From the NCBI GenBank assembly GCA_016931275.1, contig JAFGFA010000001.1:1-64000 (forward strand): a stretch of DNA of 64,000 nt. Reading direction: 5' to 3'. Below the pieces are notes generated by a model. The model was not told where the DNA came from. It made no database searches and saw only the letters and a list, made by a program, of their open reading frames with translations. The DNA is from Parachlamydiales bacterium. GTDB lineage: Bacteria > Chlamydiota > Chlamydiia > Chlamydiales > SM23-39. Both the position numbers and the translations under genes were made by a program. Positions 1 through 8,486 of the stretch are shown here, piece by piece; position 1 is the first letter of the stretch, and the number at the start of each line of letters is the position of its first letter.

Positions 1-1
1 A

Positions 2-805
2 ATTATTGGAGGGAGTATTGATACCGATAACGGAAGCTTCTCTATGATCGCCAACGACACCGCTACTAATGGCGTTATCAACAGTGATAGGGAATCGGGG
101 ACAGCTAGTATTACGATTGGGGACGGACAAACGATCAATACCGGGACCGGGGATCTAAGTATGGTTATTTCTGATGGGGCCGGCAATACCAATAATACGG
201 CAGGAGATATTTCTTTCGGAGAAGGATCTGTTCTTCAGACTTCTTCGGGGAATATATTGATTATCTCAGAGAATAATATTGTGGATACAGCTTTGACGGG
301 AGTGACTATCACATCGACGGATGGAAATGTGACCCTAGTTGTCGATAATGCGTATCCTTCTTATCCTGATTTTGGTTTTAGTTACTTGGATATTCCTCTT
401 ACGAATATTACTTCTACGAACGGAAAAGTTCGTTTGTTTAGTTCCTATCGCAATCTCAATATAGTTCCTTCCGTGATCAATGGAGCGCCCTATGTGCCTG
501 CTTCCGTGGGAAAATCTTCTGCGACCGAGCAATGGAAGATTTATTATCCGGATACATTTGGAGGAGATCCGTTCACGTTGTTTTATAAAATAAAAAATCT
601 TCTCAGTTTAAAAGGAGCCTACGATTTTGAGAGAGTTATTTCAGAGTCTTTTCAGTTATGGAAAGAAAATCTTTGGTCCAGACCGGTTGCGGATAGGTTT
701 TATGGAATAGATCGAGAATATGTTTACTTTCATCCGATCTATCCTCTGTGGCCTACAAAGAGGTTTTTGTATCCTGTTTCATGGCTCCGTTATTATGAGT
801 ATTGA
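2..805 (+). CDS. FHA/hemagglutinin-like adhesin, C-terminal part (5' end outside window)
   Basis: The reading frame is open from base 2, so this is the end of a larger protein that begins before the window. The first ~120 residues are repetitive and rich in G, N, T, S and I (ITIGDGQTINTGTG, ITSTDGNVTL), the pattern of parallel beta-helix exoproteins such as filamentous haemagglutinin. The last ~90 residues are not repetitive and are rich in aromatic residues (YVYFHPIYPLWP), possibly a C-terminal cap. Proteins of this type usually reach the surface by two-partner secretion or as autotransporters. No beta-barrel is visible at the C terminus, so a separate TpsB porin would be needed; one lies at 19296-20942, about 18.5 kb away. 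The adhesin role is inferred from the fold only. Confidence 0.6.
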   Translation: MIGGSIDTDNGSFSMIANDTATNGVINSDRESGTASITIGDGQTINTGTGDLSMVISDGAGNTNNTAGDISFGEGSVLQTSSGNILIISENNIVDTALTGVTITSTDGNVTLVVDNAYPSYPDFGFSYLDIPLTNITSTNGKVRLFSSYRNLNIVPSVINGAPYVPASVGKSSATEQWKIYYPDTFGGDPFTLFYKIKNLLSLKGAYDFERVISESFQLWKENLWSRPVADRFYGIDREYVYFHPIYPLWPTKRFLYPVSWLRYYEY

Positions 806-868
806 TTTCCTCGTCTACCTAAAGGAAGAGGATTTTCGACGCATTTTGATCATAAGACGATGAAATGA

Positions 869-3800
869 TCAAGGGTCTGTTTGATCGGATTGAAGTTCTT
901 CGAGATGGGTTTTTTTAATGGTTCGATAACGGTGAATGATTTGTGCCGCTAAAGGAGCGGCTTCTTTTCCACTGCTGCCAAAAGGTAAGTAGACAATCAC
1001 GACCAAGTCGGGTTTTTTATGGTCAAAAGAAATGGACCCAAACCAGATATGTTTATATTTATAAGGAGAGGAGGAAGGAAGCATGGAGGGAGAAAACATG
1101 ATCTCGGCTGTGCCGGTTTTCCCGATCAGCTGGTGTTCTAAGGATAAAAATAGGGATTTTAAGGAAGGATCTTTTTTTAATTTGTTAATGATCGCAGGGC
1201 GCGCTGTTCCATAGGAACTCCAGAGAGTTTTTCCCATTCCCTGTATAATTATTTCCGCCACTTCAGGGGGAAGGAAAATAGTTCGTTTGACTTTCGGTGG
1301 TTGATCATCTTTGTATATTTTAGGAAAAAAGAGTTTTCCTCCATTGACAAGAGAGGCAAGGGCCATGCCTATTTGTAAAGGGGTTGTGACAAGGCTGTGC
1401 TGTCCTATGGCAAAAGAATAAAGGCCTGTTTTATTATATTCGAGGTCCGTAGGAAGGCTGCCTTTATATTCTCCATAGAGATCGATATTTGTCTTTTCTC
1501 CAAAACCAAAATCTTGGGCTATGTCTAGAAGGACGCCAGGAGAGCTGAGGCATTCACTGGCCAATAGGGAAAAATAAGGATTGCTCGAATGCCCTAAAGC
1601 GCCGATGAGATCTATAGTGCCGATTTCGGGATTGGAGCTTCTAGGAAGGCGCCCGCCTTTATAGAAACGAGTAAAAGGTTTGTTATTCAGAGAATAACCG
1701 ACAACATAGGAACCTTTTTTTGTGGCATGGGCATCCCAACGATAACAGTCTGTGATAGTAAGAGGGTTGAGATCGGTAAGAGGGAGATTATTATTGCGCA
1801 AAAAACGATATTTTTCGAGGAGTCCTGCATAAGCTGTGATTGGTTTGAAAAGGGAGCCAAGAGGAGTTGCATGATGAAAACAGTAGGAACGGATATAACT
1901 TAAACCTCCTCGAGGATAAAAGGAAGCCGCGAGAGTTTGTTCTGTAGGGGGGGTAGAAGATTTCATACGAGGATAAGAGGTGAGAAGGGGGCGATCGAGC
2001 TTTGCAAAGCTGCGAAAAGTGTGGAATAAATCTTCCATAAGGGGATAAGAAAGGTCGCTTATATAGGATTTTAAAAGAGCGGCGTCCGGATCATCCGGAT
2101 TGCATCGAGCAACAAATTCTGTAAGGGGATCAGAAGGGGAGGTTTTAGAAGAGGAATAAACATAGGCATACAGCAAGTTGTTGTTGTGTTCCTGCCAAAA
2201 TTTTTGAAATTGTTTTTTTTGTTTTTGATCTAAATAGTCAATATAAGGATGAGCATAGGTTTTGCGTTGTTTTTCTTGGTTTCTTTTTTTGCGAATATAA
2301 GTTGTTTGCTCCGTTTGTACCCATTTTTTGAAGTGATGTTCTATAAAAAAAGGAAAAATTGTATCTTGTACTTTTTTTTCAATGCGCAAGTAGGCTTTTG
2401 TAAGATCCCAATACATCGAGAGGGAAATGTTTTTTGTTTTTTCTATAAGGTCATTCGAGAAAAGAGCGCTATTTAACGCCATGCGGCAAAGGTCGATCGT
2501 AAAAAGTTTATCGTAATTGGAAGGAATGTTTTTTAACAGAGGGAGTATTTTTTTCTTGCGCAGCAGGATCTCAGAAGATTTTTTTGGATCGAAAAAAAAT
2601 AAGTTTTCTTTGGAAGTTGTGATCGGGATATGTCCTTCGCATAAGGGAAACAATGCGTTGATGAGATCTTTGGCGGGGATGTGCCCTGCATAGTAGAGAA
2701 TATCGTCAAAAGCTTCTTGTAAGGTGATGGCATCCCCAACACTGATTTTTTGTAAAAGAGAATAGAGAGGACTGTCTTGGGGAAGGATAGATTGGAGAAA
2801 AAAATCCCAACTAAGCATATGGTCTTCTTCGTAAAAATCATGTAGGAAAAATTCTCGACTCAAAGGCTTTTGCCCATCGAAGATTTCTCCGATATGCTGA
2901 GATGTTTCGAGCCATTGATGGATTTTTTTTTGCTGCTCACAAGTTTTCGAAGAAGAGATGAAATCGTTAGGATTAAAACGAGGATGAGAAGCCAGTGCGA
3001 TGATTTCCCCAGTCGAAGGATCCAAAGCTACAATCGCGCCTCCTTTTATAAATGGTTGGGGGAGAACAACGCTTTTTTTATCTTGGGGGTCATAGATACG
3101 GCTTTTTCCGATGCGCTCTTTTTCTTCCTGTGCTAAAAGTTGTTCTGCATAGAGTTGGAGTTCTGCGCTGATGGAACTAAAGACAGGAGTACCGCTCTTC
3201 GCTAAAATGGCATCGGGCAATTGCTGTAAAAAATTTCCTTTGTTATCGATGGAAAAAGTTTTTTTGCCGGGAGTGCCTCGAAGAATTTTTTCGCATTTTC
3301 CTTCAAGGCCCCACTTTCCTACAAGATCATGAATGGAATAGGATTTTGTTTTTAACACAGTATATTTTTCGAGGACCTCTTCCATAGAGCTAAATGCGGG
3401 AGGCAAAGAGATTTTTTCATCGATAATTTCTTGAAGGTACTGTAATTCATGAGCGATCGATAGAAACTCATGCTGGCTAATGGCCCCCATATATCCCACA
3501 ATAGAAGAGGCCGATTTGTTTTGGGGATAATATCGTAAAAAGTCAATATCGGCATGGAGCCCGACCCAATCCCTTTCGAGCATTCGGAGCTTATAATAGG
3601 TTTTTTCATCGATATTTTCTTTGATTGCGGTGGGACTGTGGGGGAACATGGAGGCTTTTGCATAAATGATATCTTCGATGCGATCGGGATCCATTTCCAA
3701 GATGTTGCCCAAAAGAGAGGAGAGATTCTTAATGTATTCCTTACGGGGAAACGTTTTTTTTTGAAGTGATGCATCATAGGAGGTGATGGGAATAGTGCGA

Positions 3801-4051
3801 AATTGAGCATAGTAGACCGTTGCGTTATATTTAATTTTGTTAATTGCAAGCGGAATTCCAAAACGATCGTAAATACCTCCCCTTTGAGGGTGTTCGATTA
3901 CGGTTTTTCTCTGAGGGCGGATGGCCTGTTCCATTTTTTCTTCCCGCTGAATAACACTCAGATGCCATGTGCGGCAGATAAAAAAGAAAAAGATCATCAG
4001 GATGACGAATAAAGTTTTTTTGGTCTTGTCCTGAATTTTAGAGGTTTTCAT
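869..4051 (-). CDS. pbpB: Penicillin-binding protein (chlamydial PbpB/PBP2 type transpeptidase)
   Basis: Class B-like peptidoglycan transpeptidase of 1060 residues, close to the unusually long chlamydial PbpB (CT682). An N-terminal hydrophobic anchor (LFVILMIFFFFICRTW) is followed by a dimerisation-type segment (GIYDRFGIPLA). The transpeptidase domain has the SxxK motif as SLFK near residue 732, SSN near 820 and KTG near 978. A long charged, lysine-rich insertion fills the middle (about residues 380-690). It should act in the inner membrane, cross-linking the small amount of peptidoglycan made at the chlamydial division septum. In Chlamydia this gene lies beside ompA and rpsB. Here only 233 bp separate it from the divergent tRNA-Gly and rpsB, and no ompA is present. 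Confidence 0.9.
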   Translation of the reverse strand: MKTSKIQDKTKKTLFVILMIFFFFICRTWHLSVIQREEKMEQAIRPQRKTVIEHPQRGGIYDRFGIPLAINKIKYNATVYYAQFRTIPITSYDASLQKKTFPRKEYIKNLSSLLGNILEMDPDRIEDIIYAKASMFPHSPTAIKENIDEKTYYKLRMLERDWVGLHADIDFLRYYPQNKSASSIVGYMGAISQHEFLSIAHELQYLQEIIDEKISLPPAFSSMEEVLEKYTVLKTKSYSIHDLVGKWGLEGKCEKILRGTPGKKTFSIDNKGNFLQQLPDAILAKSGTPVFSSISAELQLYAEQLLAQEEKERIGKSRIYDPQDKKSVVLPQPFIKGGAIVALDPSTGEIIALASHPRFNPNDFISSSKTCEQQKKIHQWLETSQHIGEIFDGQKPLSREFFLHDFYEEDHMLSWDFFLQSILPQDSPLYSLLQKISVGDAITLQEAFDDILYYAGHIPAKDLINALFPLCEGHIPITTSKENLFFFDPKKSSEILLRKKKILPLLKNIPSNYDKLFTIDLCRMALNSALFSNDLIEKTKNISLSMYWDLTKAYLRIEKKVQDTIFPFFIEHHFKKWVQTEQTTYIRKKRNQEKQRKTYAHPYIDYLDQKQKKQFQKFWQEHNNNLLYAYVYSSSKTSPSDPLTEFVARCNPDDPDAALLKSYISDLSYPLMEDLFHTFRSFAKLDRPLLTSYPRMKSSTPPTEQTLAASFYPRGGLSYIRSYCFHHATPLGSLFKPITAYAGLLEKYRFLRNNNLPLTDLNPLTITDCYRWDAHATKKGSYVVGYSLNNKPFTRFYKGGRLPRSSNPEIGTIDLIGALGHSSNPYFSLLASECLSSPGVLLDIAQDFGFGEKTNIDLYGEYKGSLPTDLEYNKTGLYSFAIGQHSLVTTPLQIGMALASLVNGGKLFFPKIYKDDQPPKVKRTIFLPPEVAEIIIQGMGKTLWSSYGTARPAIINKLKKDPSLKSLFLSLEHQLIGKTGTAEIMFSPSMLPSSSPYKYKHIWFGSISFDHKKPDLVVIVYLPFGSSGKEAAPLAAQIIHRYRTIKKTHLEELQSDQTDP

Positions 4052-4284
4052 CCGTGCGAAATAATTCTTGGTCCATGAAGGTTTTTCTAAGAAAATTAAA
4101 GCAAATTTTTGGATCTTTTAGAATCTTTTTTTACTCGTGTTTTTAAAAACTTTTGTGCCTAAAAATTTTTTTATATCTCAATAGACACTGTAATGTGTTT
4201 CTTTTATGGGGGTTATCTATCGAAGGCTTTGGATATTTCTCTTGGAAAAAAAGAAATGATGGGGTAAAAGTATAGGTAGTTTTT

Positions 4285-4355
4285 GCGCCTGTAGTTCAAT
4301 GGTAGAACAGTAGCCTTCCAAGCTACGAGTGTCAGTTCGATTCTGATCAGGCGCT
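4285..4355 (+). tRNA. tRNA-Gly (anticodon TCC)
   Basis: A complete cloverleaf. The acceptor stem pairs 4285-4291 with 4348-4354 and the discriminator is T. The anticodon loop is CTTCCAA (anticodon TCC, reading GGA/GGG codons) and the T-loop is TTCGATT. CCA is not encoded. It sits 24 bp before the rpsB start and probably shares its transcript. The 233 bp upstream, back to pbpB, hold no gene I can support. Confidence 0.95.
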
Positions 4356-4379
4356 TATGGAAAATTTTAACTGTTGAGG

Positions 4380-5126
4380 ATGGCATTGACAACACAAAAA
4401 AAAGCAAGATCTAGCAATATTTCTATGAAGGATTTAATTGAGGCGGGGGCACATTTTGGGCATCAGACGCACCGATGGAACCCTAAAATGAAACGATTTA
4501 TTTACGGAGAAAAAAATGGGATCTACATTATTGATTTAGCAAAATCCATGGAGCAGATTCGTCATGCAGAGACTCTGTTACAGGATATGGTCACGCAGCA
4601 TAAATCGATTTTATTTGTCGGTACAAAAAAACCCGCCAAATCGATTATTCAAGAATGCGCAGAACAGGCCGGAGAGTTTTATGTGAACGAGAGATGGCTT
4701 GGGGGGATGATGACGAACTTATCCACCATCCGACAATCCATTAAAACCCTGGAAAGGATTGAAAAGAAGGTCGCTACAGGGGGAGATGGACTGACAAAAA
4801 AAGAACGGGCGTATTTAGCAAAAGAATTAGAAAAATTAGAAAAAAATTTGTCTGGAATTCGTTCTATGCGCAAGCCTCCCGGTATGTTGGTTGTCGTCGA
4901 TCCGGGACATGAGCATATCGCAGTGGCAGAAGCAAAAAAATTAGGAATTCCTGTTTTAGCGCTTATTGATACTAATTGCGATCCGGAAAATGTCGATTAC
5001 ATTATTGCTTGTAATGATGATTCTGTAAAAAGTATAAAAATTATTTTATCGACCTTATCAGAGGCGATCGCTTCTAAGAAAAAAGAGATGAATCTTGTAC
5101 AGCAAAAAGAGGAACATAAATCATGA
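4380..5126 (+). CDS. rpsB: 30S ribosomal protein S2
   Basis: Ribosomal protein S2 of 248 residues. Signature segments are visible: LIEAGAHFGHQTHRWNPKM near the N terminus, NERWLGGMMTNL near residue 100 and the PVLALIDTNCDPENVDY region near 200. S2 binds the 30S subunit late in assembly and is needed for S1 binding. I chose ATG at 4380. A TTG two codons upstream (4374) is possible, because the GAGG before the ATG is too close to be an ideal ribosome-binding site. The stop overlaps the tsf start by four bases (ATGA), so the two are translationally coupled, as in most bacteria. Confidence 0.95.
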   Translation: MALTTQKKARSSNISMKDLIEAGAHFGHQTHRWNPKMKRFIYGEKNGIYIIDLAKSMEQIRHAETLLQDMVTQHKSILFVGTKKPAKSIIQECAEQAGEFYVNERWLGGMMTNLSTIRQSIKTLERIEKKVATGGDGLTKKERAYLAKELEKLEKNLSGIRSMRKPPGMLVVVDPGHEHIAVAEAKKLGIPVLALIDTNCDPENVDYIIACNDDSVKSIKIILSTLSEAIASKKKEMNLVQQKEEHKS

Positions 5127-5974
5127 GCGAAAAAATTTCTATGCAAATGGTCAAGGAATTGCGTGATACCACAGGAGTGGGTATGACCAAATGTAAAGAA
5201 GCTCTAGTCATGGCCGATGGAGATATGCAAACAGCGATTGATATCTTGCGAAAACAGGGAATGACTTCAGCTCTTAAGAAAGAAGGACGTGAAACGAAAG
5301 AAGGATTTATCGGTGTTGCTGAAGATGCACATGGAATTGCTCTTGTAGAACTCAATGCTGAAACGGACTTTGTGGCGAAAAACGAAAAATTTCAAGAGTT
5401 TTTAAGCGCTCTTGCTGCGCAAGCTCTTCGAGATAAACCTTCCTCCGTGGATGCTTTTGTAAAAGCCCCTTTTATCAAGGATGCTGCTGTAACGGTCGAT
5501 CAGAAAAGGAATCTCGTGATTCAAAATTTTGGAGAAAATATCCAGATTGGCCTCGTGGAAAATATTACGAAAAAACCCAACGCTACCTATGGCATTTATC
5601 TGCATATGGGGGGAAAGATTGTAACGATTGTAGAAATTATAGGATCGAGTGATGTCAAGGAATTGGCAAAAGATGTGGCCATGCATATTGCTGCAGAAAG
5701 TCCCGATTATCTCGTGCCGGAAGAAGTACCTCATGAACTGAAAAGCAAAGAAGAAGAGATTGCTCGTGCACAAATTCAGGGTAAAAAACCTGAAAATATT
5801 ATAGAAAAAATCGTGGAAGGCAAGCTCAAAGCTTTTTATGACCAGGTTTGTCTTCTCTCTCAAAAATTTGTGAAGGACTCTAATGTTACCGTGCGAGAAA
5901 CGGTCGATAATTGGGGAAAAAAAATACAAAAGCCTTTGCAAATTACCCGTTTTTGGCGTAGAAAAATCGGATAA
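5123..5974 (+). CDS. tsf: Elongation factor Ts
   Basis: EF-Ts, the nucleotide exchange factor for EF-Tu, 283 residues. The N-terminal UBA-like domain carries LRDTTGVGMTKCKEAL and the family motif TDFVAKNEKF follows near residue 80. The dimerisation region contains MHIAAESPDYL and the C-terminal helical module GKLKAFYDQVCLLSQKFVKD. It begins inside the last codons of rpsB (ATGA overlap) and ends 32 bp before frr. In Chlamydia and many other bacteria pyrH (UMP kinase) lies between tsf and frr; it is absent here. Confidence 0.95.
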   Translation: MSEKISMQMVKELRDTTGVGMTKCKEALVMADGDMQTAIDILRKQGMTSALKKEGRETKEGFIGVAEDAHGIALVELNAETDFVAKNEKFQEFLSALAAQALRDKPSSVDAFVKAPFIKDAAVTVDQKRNLVIQNFGENIQIGLVENITKKPNATYGIYLHMGGKIVTIVEIIGSSDVKELAKDVAMHIAAESPDYLVPEEVPHELKSKEEEIARAQIQGKKPENIIEKIVEGKLKAFYDQVCLLSQKFVKDSNVTVRETVDNWGKKIQKPLQITRFWRRKIG

Positions 5975-6006
5975 TAATTTTTTCAATCTCGAAAAAAGGA
6001 GCGATC

Positions 6007-6555
6007 ATGCATTTTGATAATGATGTCAAAAAAGACATGGAAAATGTCATTAATCATTTAAAAGATGAGCTCAAAGCTCTTCGTACAGGAAGGGCTAATC
6101 CGGGACTCGTAGAAGGTATTCGAGTAGAAGTGTACGGAACTTCCATGAATCTTAAAAGTCTCGCTAATGTGACGGTTCCAGAATCGCGCCAGCTACTTGT
6201 TTCTCCTTTTGATCCGCAAAATACCGGAATGATTGCTAAAGCAATTGAAGCTTCTTGTGGTTTTTCTGCAAGAGTGGAAGGAAATGTTATTCGTATCGAA
6301 ATCCCTCCGATGGATGCTACGATACGTCAAGAGATTGTTAAAGATTGTAAAAGAAAAGCCGAAGAAGCTAAAGTGCGTATTCGAGAAGTGCGACGCAAAT
6401 ACAATGAAGAAGTGAAAAAACAGAAAAGTGCCGGAACTCTCGCAGAAGATGATGTAAAAAGAGAAGAAAAGGCGATACAGGATTTTACGGATAGGTATTG
6501 TAAGGAGACCGATCTGTTATCTACAGCAAAAGAGAAGGAAATCCTTGAGATTTAA
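6007..6555 (+). CDS. frr: Ribosome recycling factor
   Basis: Ribosome recycling factor of 182 residues, the usual size. With EF-G it splits post-termination ribosomes. Family segments are clear: LKALRTGRANPGLVEGI near residue 20, the PFDPQNTGMIAKAIEAS region near 68, and the charged helix KAEEAKVRIREVRRKYNEE near 120. A strong ribosome-binding site (AAGGAG) sits five bases before the ATG. It follows tsf directly on the same strand and is probably in the rpsB operon. Two tRNA genes start 46 bp downstream. Confidence 0.96.
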   Translation: MHFDNDVKKDMENVINHLKDELKALRTGRANPGLVEGIRVEVYGTSMNLKSLANVTVPESRQLLVSPFDPQNTGMIAKAIEASCGFSARVEGNVIRIEIPPMDATIRQEIVKDCKRKAEEAKVRIREVRRKYNEEVKKQKSAGTLAEDDVKREEKAIQDFTDRYCKETDLLSTAKEKEILEI

Positions 6556-6600
6556 TGATTGAGGGAAATTTTATTTCTGTGTAGACTTATAGAATAATTA

Positions 6601-6675
6601 GGCCCCATCGTCTAGCCCGGCCTAGGACATCGGATTTTCATTCCGGTAACAGGGGTTCGAATCCCCTTGGGGTCA
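6601..6675 (+). tRNA. tRNA-Glu (anticodon TTC)
   Basis: A 75-base cloverleaf. The acceptor stem pairs 6601-6607 with 6668-6674 (one G-T pair) and the discriminator is A. The anticodon loop carries TTC and the T-arm is AGGGG/CCCCT around TTCGAAT. It is five bases from tRNA-Lys and is probably processed from one transcript with it. Confidence 0.95.
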
Positions 6676-6680
6676 TTTGT

Positions 6681-6753
6681 GAGACTTTAGCTCAGCTGGT
6701 AGAGCAACTCCCTTTTAAGGAGTGGGTCGAAGGTTCGAATCCTTCAAGTCTCG
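6681..6753 (+). tRNA. tRNA-Lys (anticodon TTT)
   Basis: A 73-base cloverleaf. The acceptor stem pairs 6681-6687 (GAGACTT) with 6746-6752 and the discriminator is G. The anticodon stem ACTCC/GGAGT encloses CTTTTAA (anticodon TTT) and the T-loop is TTCGAAT. It is the second gene of a Glu-Lys pair downstream of frr. Confidence 0.95.
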
Positions 6754-6875
6754 TTTTTTAAAGCGGACACGCGGGAATTCTTATTCCGTTTAGGGGATCG
6801 AGAGTGTCACGAGATGGACATTCTTAGCTCTCTTTTTGTTTCTCTCTATTGTTTTTTATCGCAGATGGCGTAAAA

Positions 6876-6907
6876 CCCCTGGCTTTAGCCATGGGGAGTT
6901 GTCAACT
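6876..6907. mobile_element. Solitary IS200/IS605-superfamily end-type hairpin
   Basis: CCCCTGGC (6876-6883), loop TTTA, then GCCATGGGG (6888-6896) form a hairpin with one bulged T, followed by AGTTGTCAACT. Hairpins of this class with an adjoining GTTGTCAA/TTGACAAC sequence are typical ends of IS200/IS605-superfamily elements carrying TnpB or IscB. No transposase or nuclease gene is nearby; the hairpin lies between tRNA-Lys and the end of the convergent ispD-type gene. It may be a relic, or may now act as a hairpin between convergent transcripts. A related hairpin lies at 41461-41480. The family assignment rests on motif resemblance only. Confidence 0.4.
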
Positions 6908-6913
6908 GTAAAA

Positions 6914-8335
6914 TTAATTTTCTCTCGAAAAAAGCTCTTCGTGAGCCATATGTGCAGGCATTTCTCGCGTATTACGAATGTCTATAATCGATCCGGTTAA
7001 TCGTCGGTCTTTTAAAATAGAAAGGACTTCCTGCGCAATGTGCTCCGGTGAAAGTAATTCGGAAGTATCTTCATCCGGAAAATTTTTGCGCCGCATCGGA
7101 GTATTGGTTCTCTGAGGCGCTACGACGTTTACTAGGAGATTCGGGAATTCTTCCGCTAAAGCTTGTGTAAAGTTTACCACAGCCGCCTTCGTCGCGGAAT
7201 AGATGCTTTGGTCTTTTCGGCCTTTGAAAAAAGAAGAGGAGGCAATATTGATGATCGCTCCCCCCTTTTTGAGGATGGCATATTTGCAACAAAAAATAAG
7301 TCCTGTCAAATTCGTGGAAATAAGGGTTTCTATTTCCTGCAAAGTATGCTCTTTAAAAGGTTTGGTATGTAAGATCCCAGCACAGTTTATCAGACCGTCA
7401 ATAGGACCGAATTCTCGATGAATTCGAGCAAAGATTTTTTTCACGGAAGCATGATCACGAAGATCGGCTGAAAAGGAAGAAGATCTCGAAATGATCAGCG
7501 TTTTTGCCCCCTCTTTCTGCAGATAATGGTCAATGGCTTTGCCAATGCCTCCAGATCCGCCTACAAGGGCGAAAATTTTGTCCTTGAGAGAAAGAGCTTG
7601 CGGGGTGCTTTTTGTAGCCTGTATGCGCCATAATTGCTCCGCAAGAAAAAGATCCAAAGGAGTTGTGATTTTTATGTTCGCTTCACTTCCCGTTGCAATC
7701 GCTACTTTCTCGGGTAACATCAACACTAATTGGCAGTCGTCCGAAGCATTGTCAATCCCTTTTTTTTGGGCCGCCTCATGCGCTTTTTTGATCAGAGATC
7801 GGAAAAAGGTCTGAGGAGTTTGTCCGCGGAGCATCATCGCACGAGAGGGTATTTTTTGAATCATGTTCCAGTGGTCCCGTTCAATGATTGTGTCAGAAGA
7901 AAGAATACAGGTGTCAACAGCTCCGTGCTGCATTACCTTTGTTAAATTTTCTTCAATAATAGAAGAAGAGACAAAAGGACGCACCGCATCATGGATCAGT
8001 ACTATCGGGGAAGTCGCTGCAAGAATCCCCAAATAGGAAGATTCTTGCCTCGTCTTGCCGCCCGGAATCATGCGAATTATGGGAGAAAGAGATGACGCTT
8101 CTTGTTGTATTTCCGCTATCCATTTTTCTGAGACAACAAGAATGATCTCATCAAAAAATTGGGTGTGAAGTAACGCACAGAGAGTGTGAAGATAAATTTT
8201 TTGCCCTGCGATTCGATGAAACTGCTTGGGAGTCGTTTCATCAAAACGTTTTCCACTGCCTCCCATGAGAAGAATAGCAGTAATTTTTTGATGGTTATAC
8301 ATATTTTGCATCATAGCAAAAAACTTTTGCGACAA
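6914..8335 (-). CDS. IspD-family cytidylyltransferase fused to a short-chain dehydrogenase
   Basis: A two-domain protein of 473 residues. Residues ~15-235 are an IspD/TarI-type cytidylyltransferase: LLMGGSGKRFDETTPKQF nucleotide loop, HDAVRPFVS and KITTPLDLFLAE. Residues ~245-465 are a Rossmann-fold short-chain dehydrogenase: GGSGGIGKA cofactor loop, NCAGIL, and a YSATK catalytic Tyr-Lys pair. Single-domain IspD makes CDP-methylerythritol for isoprenoids. The same fusion architecture occurs in Bcs1 of Haemophilus influenzae, which reduces ribulose-5-phosphate and makes CDP-ribitol, and the APQRTNTPMRRKNF region recalls that group. So it is either the cell's IspD with an extra domain or a CDP-ribitol synthase. 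A shorter start at MQNMYNHQK is possible. Convergent with the tRNA-Lys side; divergent tRNA-Thr starts 28 bp away. Confidence 0.8.
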   Translation of the reverse strand: MSQKFFAMMQNMYNHQKITAILLMGGSGKRFDETTPKQFHRIAGQKIYLHTLCALLHTQFFDEIILVVSEKWIAEIQQEASSLSPIIRMIPGGKTRQESSYLGILAATSPIVLIHDAVRPFVSSSIIEENLTKVMQHGAVDTCILSSDTIIERDHWNMIQKIPSRAMMLRGQTPQTFFRSLIKKAHEAAQKKGIDNASDDCQLVLMLPEKVAIATGSEANIKITTPLDLFLAEQLWRIQATKSTPQALSLKDKIFALVGGSGGIGKAIDHYLQKEGAKTLIISRSSSFSADLRDHASVKKIFARIHREFGPIDGLINCAGILHTKPFKEHTLQEIETLISTNLTGLIFCCKYAILKKGGAIINIASSSFFKGRKDQSIYSATKAAVVNFTQALAEEFPNLLVNVVAPQRTNTPMRRKNFPDEDTSELLSPEHIAQEVLSILKDRRLTGSIIDIRNTREMPAHMAHEELFSREN

Positions 8336-8363
8336 AAAGACTCTTTTTTTAAGATAGAGTCTC

Positions 8364-8436
8364 GCCTGAGTGGCTCAATTGGTAGAGCAGCGCATTCGTA
8401 ATGCGAAGGTTGTCGGTTCAAGTCCGGCCTTAGGCA
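8364..8436 (+). tRNA. tRNA-Thr (anticodon CGT)
   Basis: A 73-base cloverleaf. The acceptor stem pairs 8364-8370 (GCCTGAG) with 8429-8435 (one G-T pair) and the discriminator is A. The anticodon loop TTCGTAA gives CGT, and the T-arm is GTCGG/CCGGC around TTCAAGT. The sequence immediately 3' begins an island of broken and AT-rich genes (8.5-15.8 kb), consistent with use of the tRNA 3' end as an integration site. I saw no second copy of the tRNA end. Confidence 0.92.
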
Positions 8437-8486
8437 TTCAAAAAGTCTTTTAGATCATAAGTTTTATGAAAAACAATTTTTAGTAT

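Noticed and set aside
846-872. TTGATCAT/ATGATCAA inverted repeat between the adhesin and pbpB as a terminator
   Set aside because: The stem is AT-rich, there is no T tract, and it overlaps the pbpB stop codon; too weak to call.
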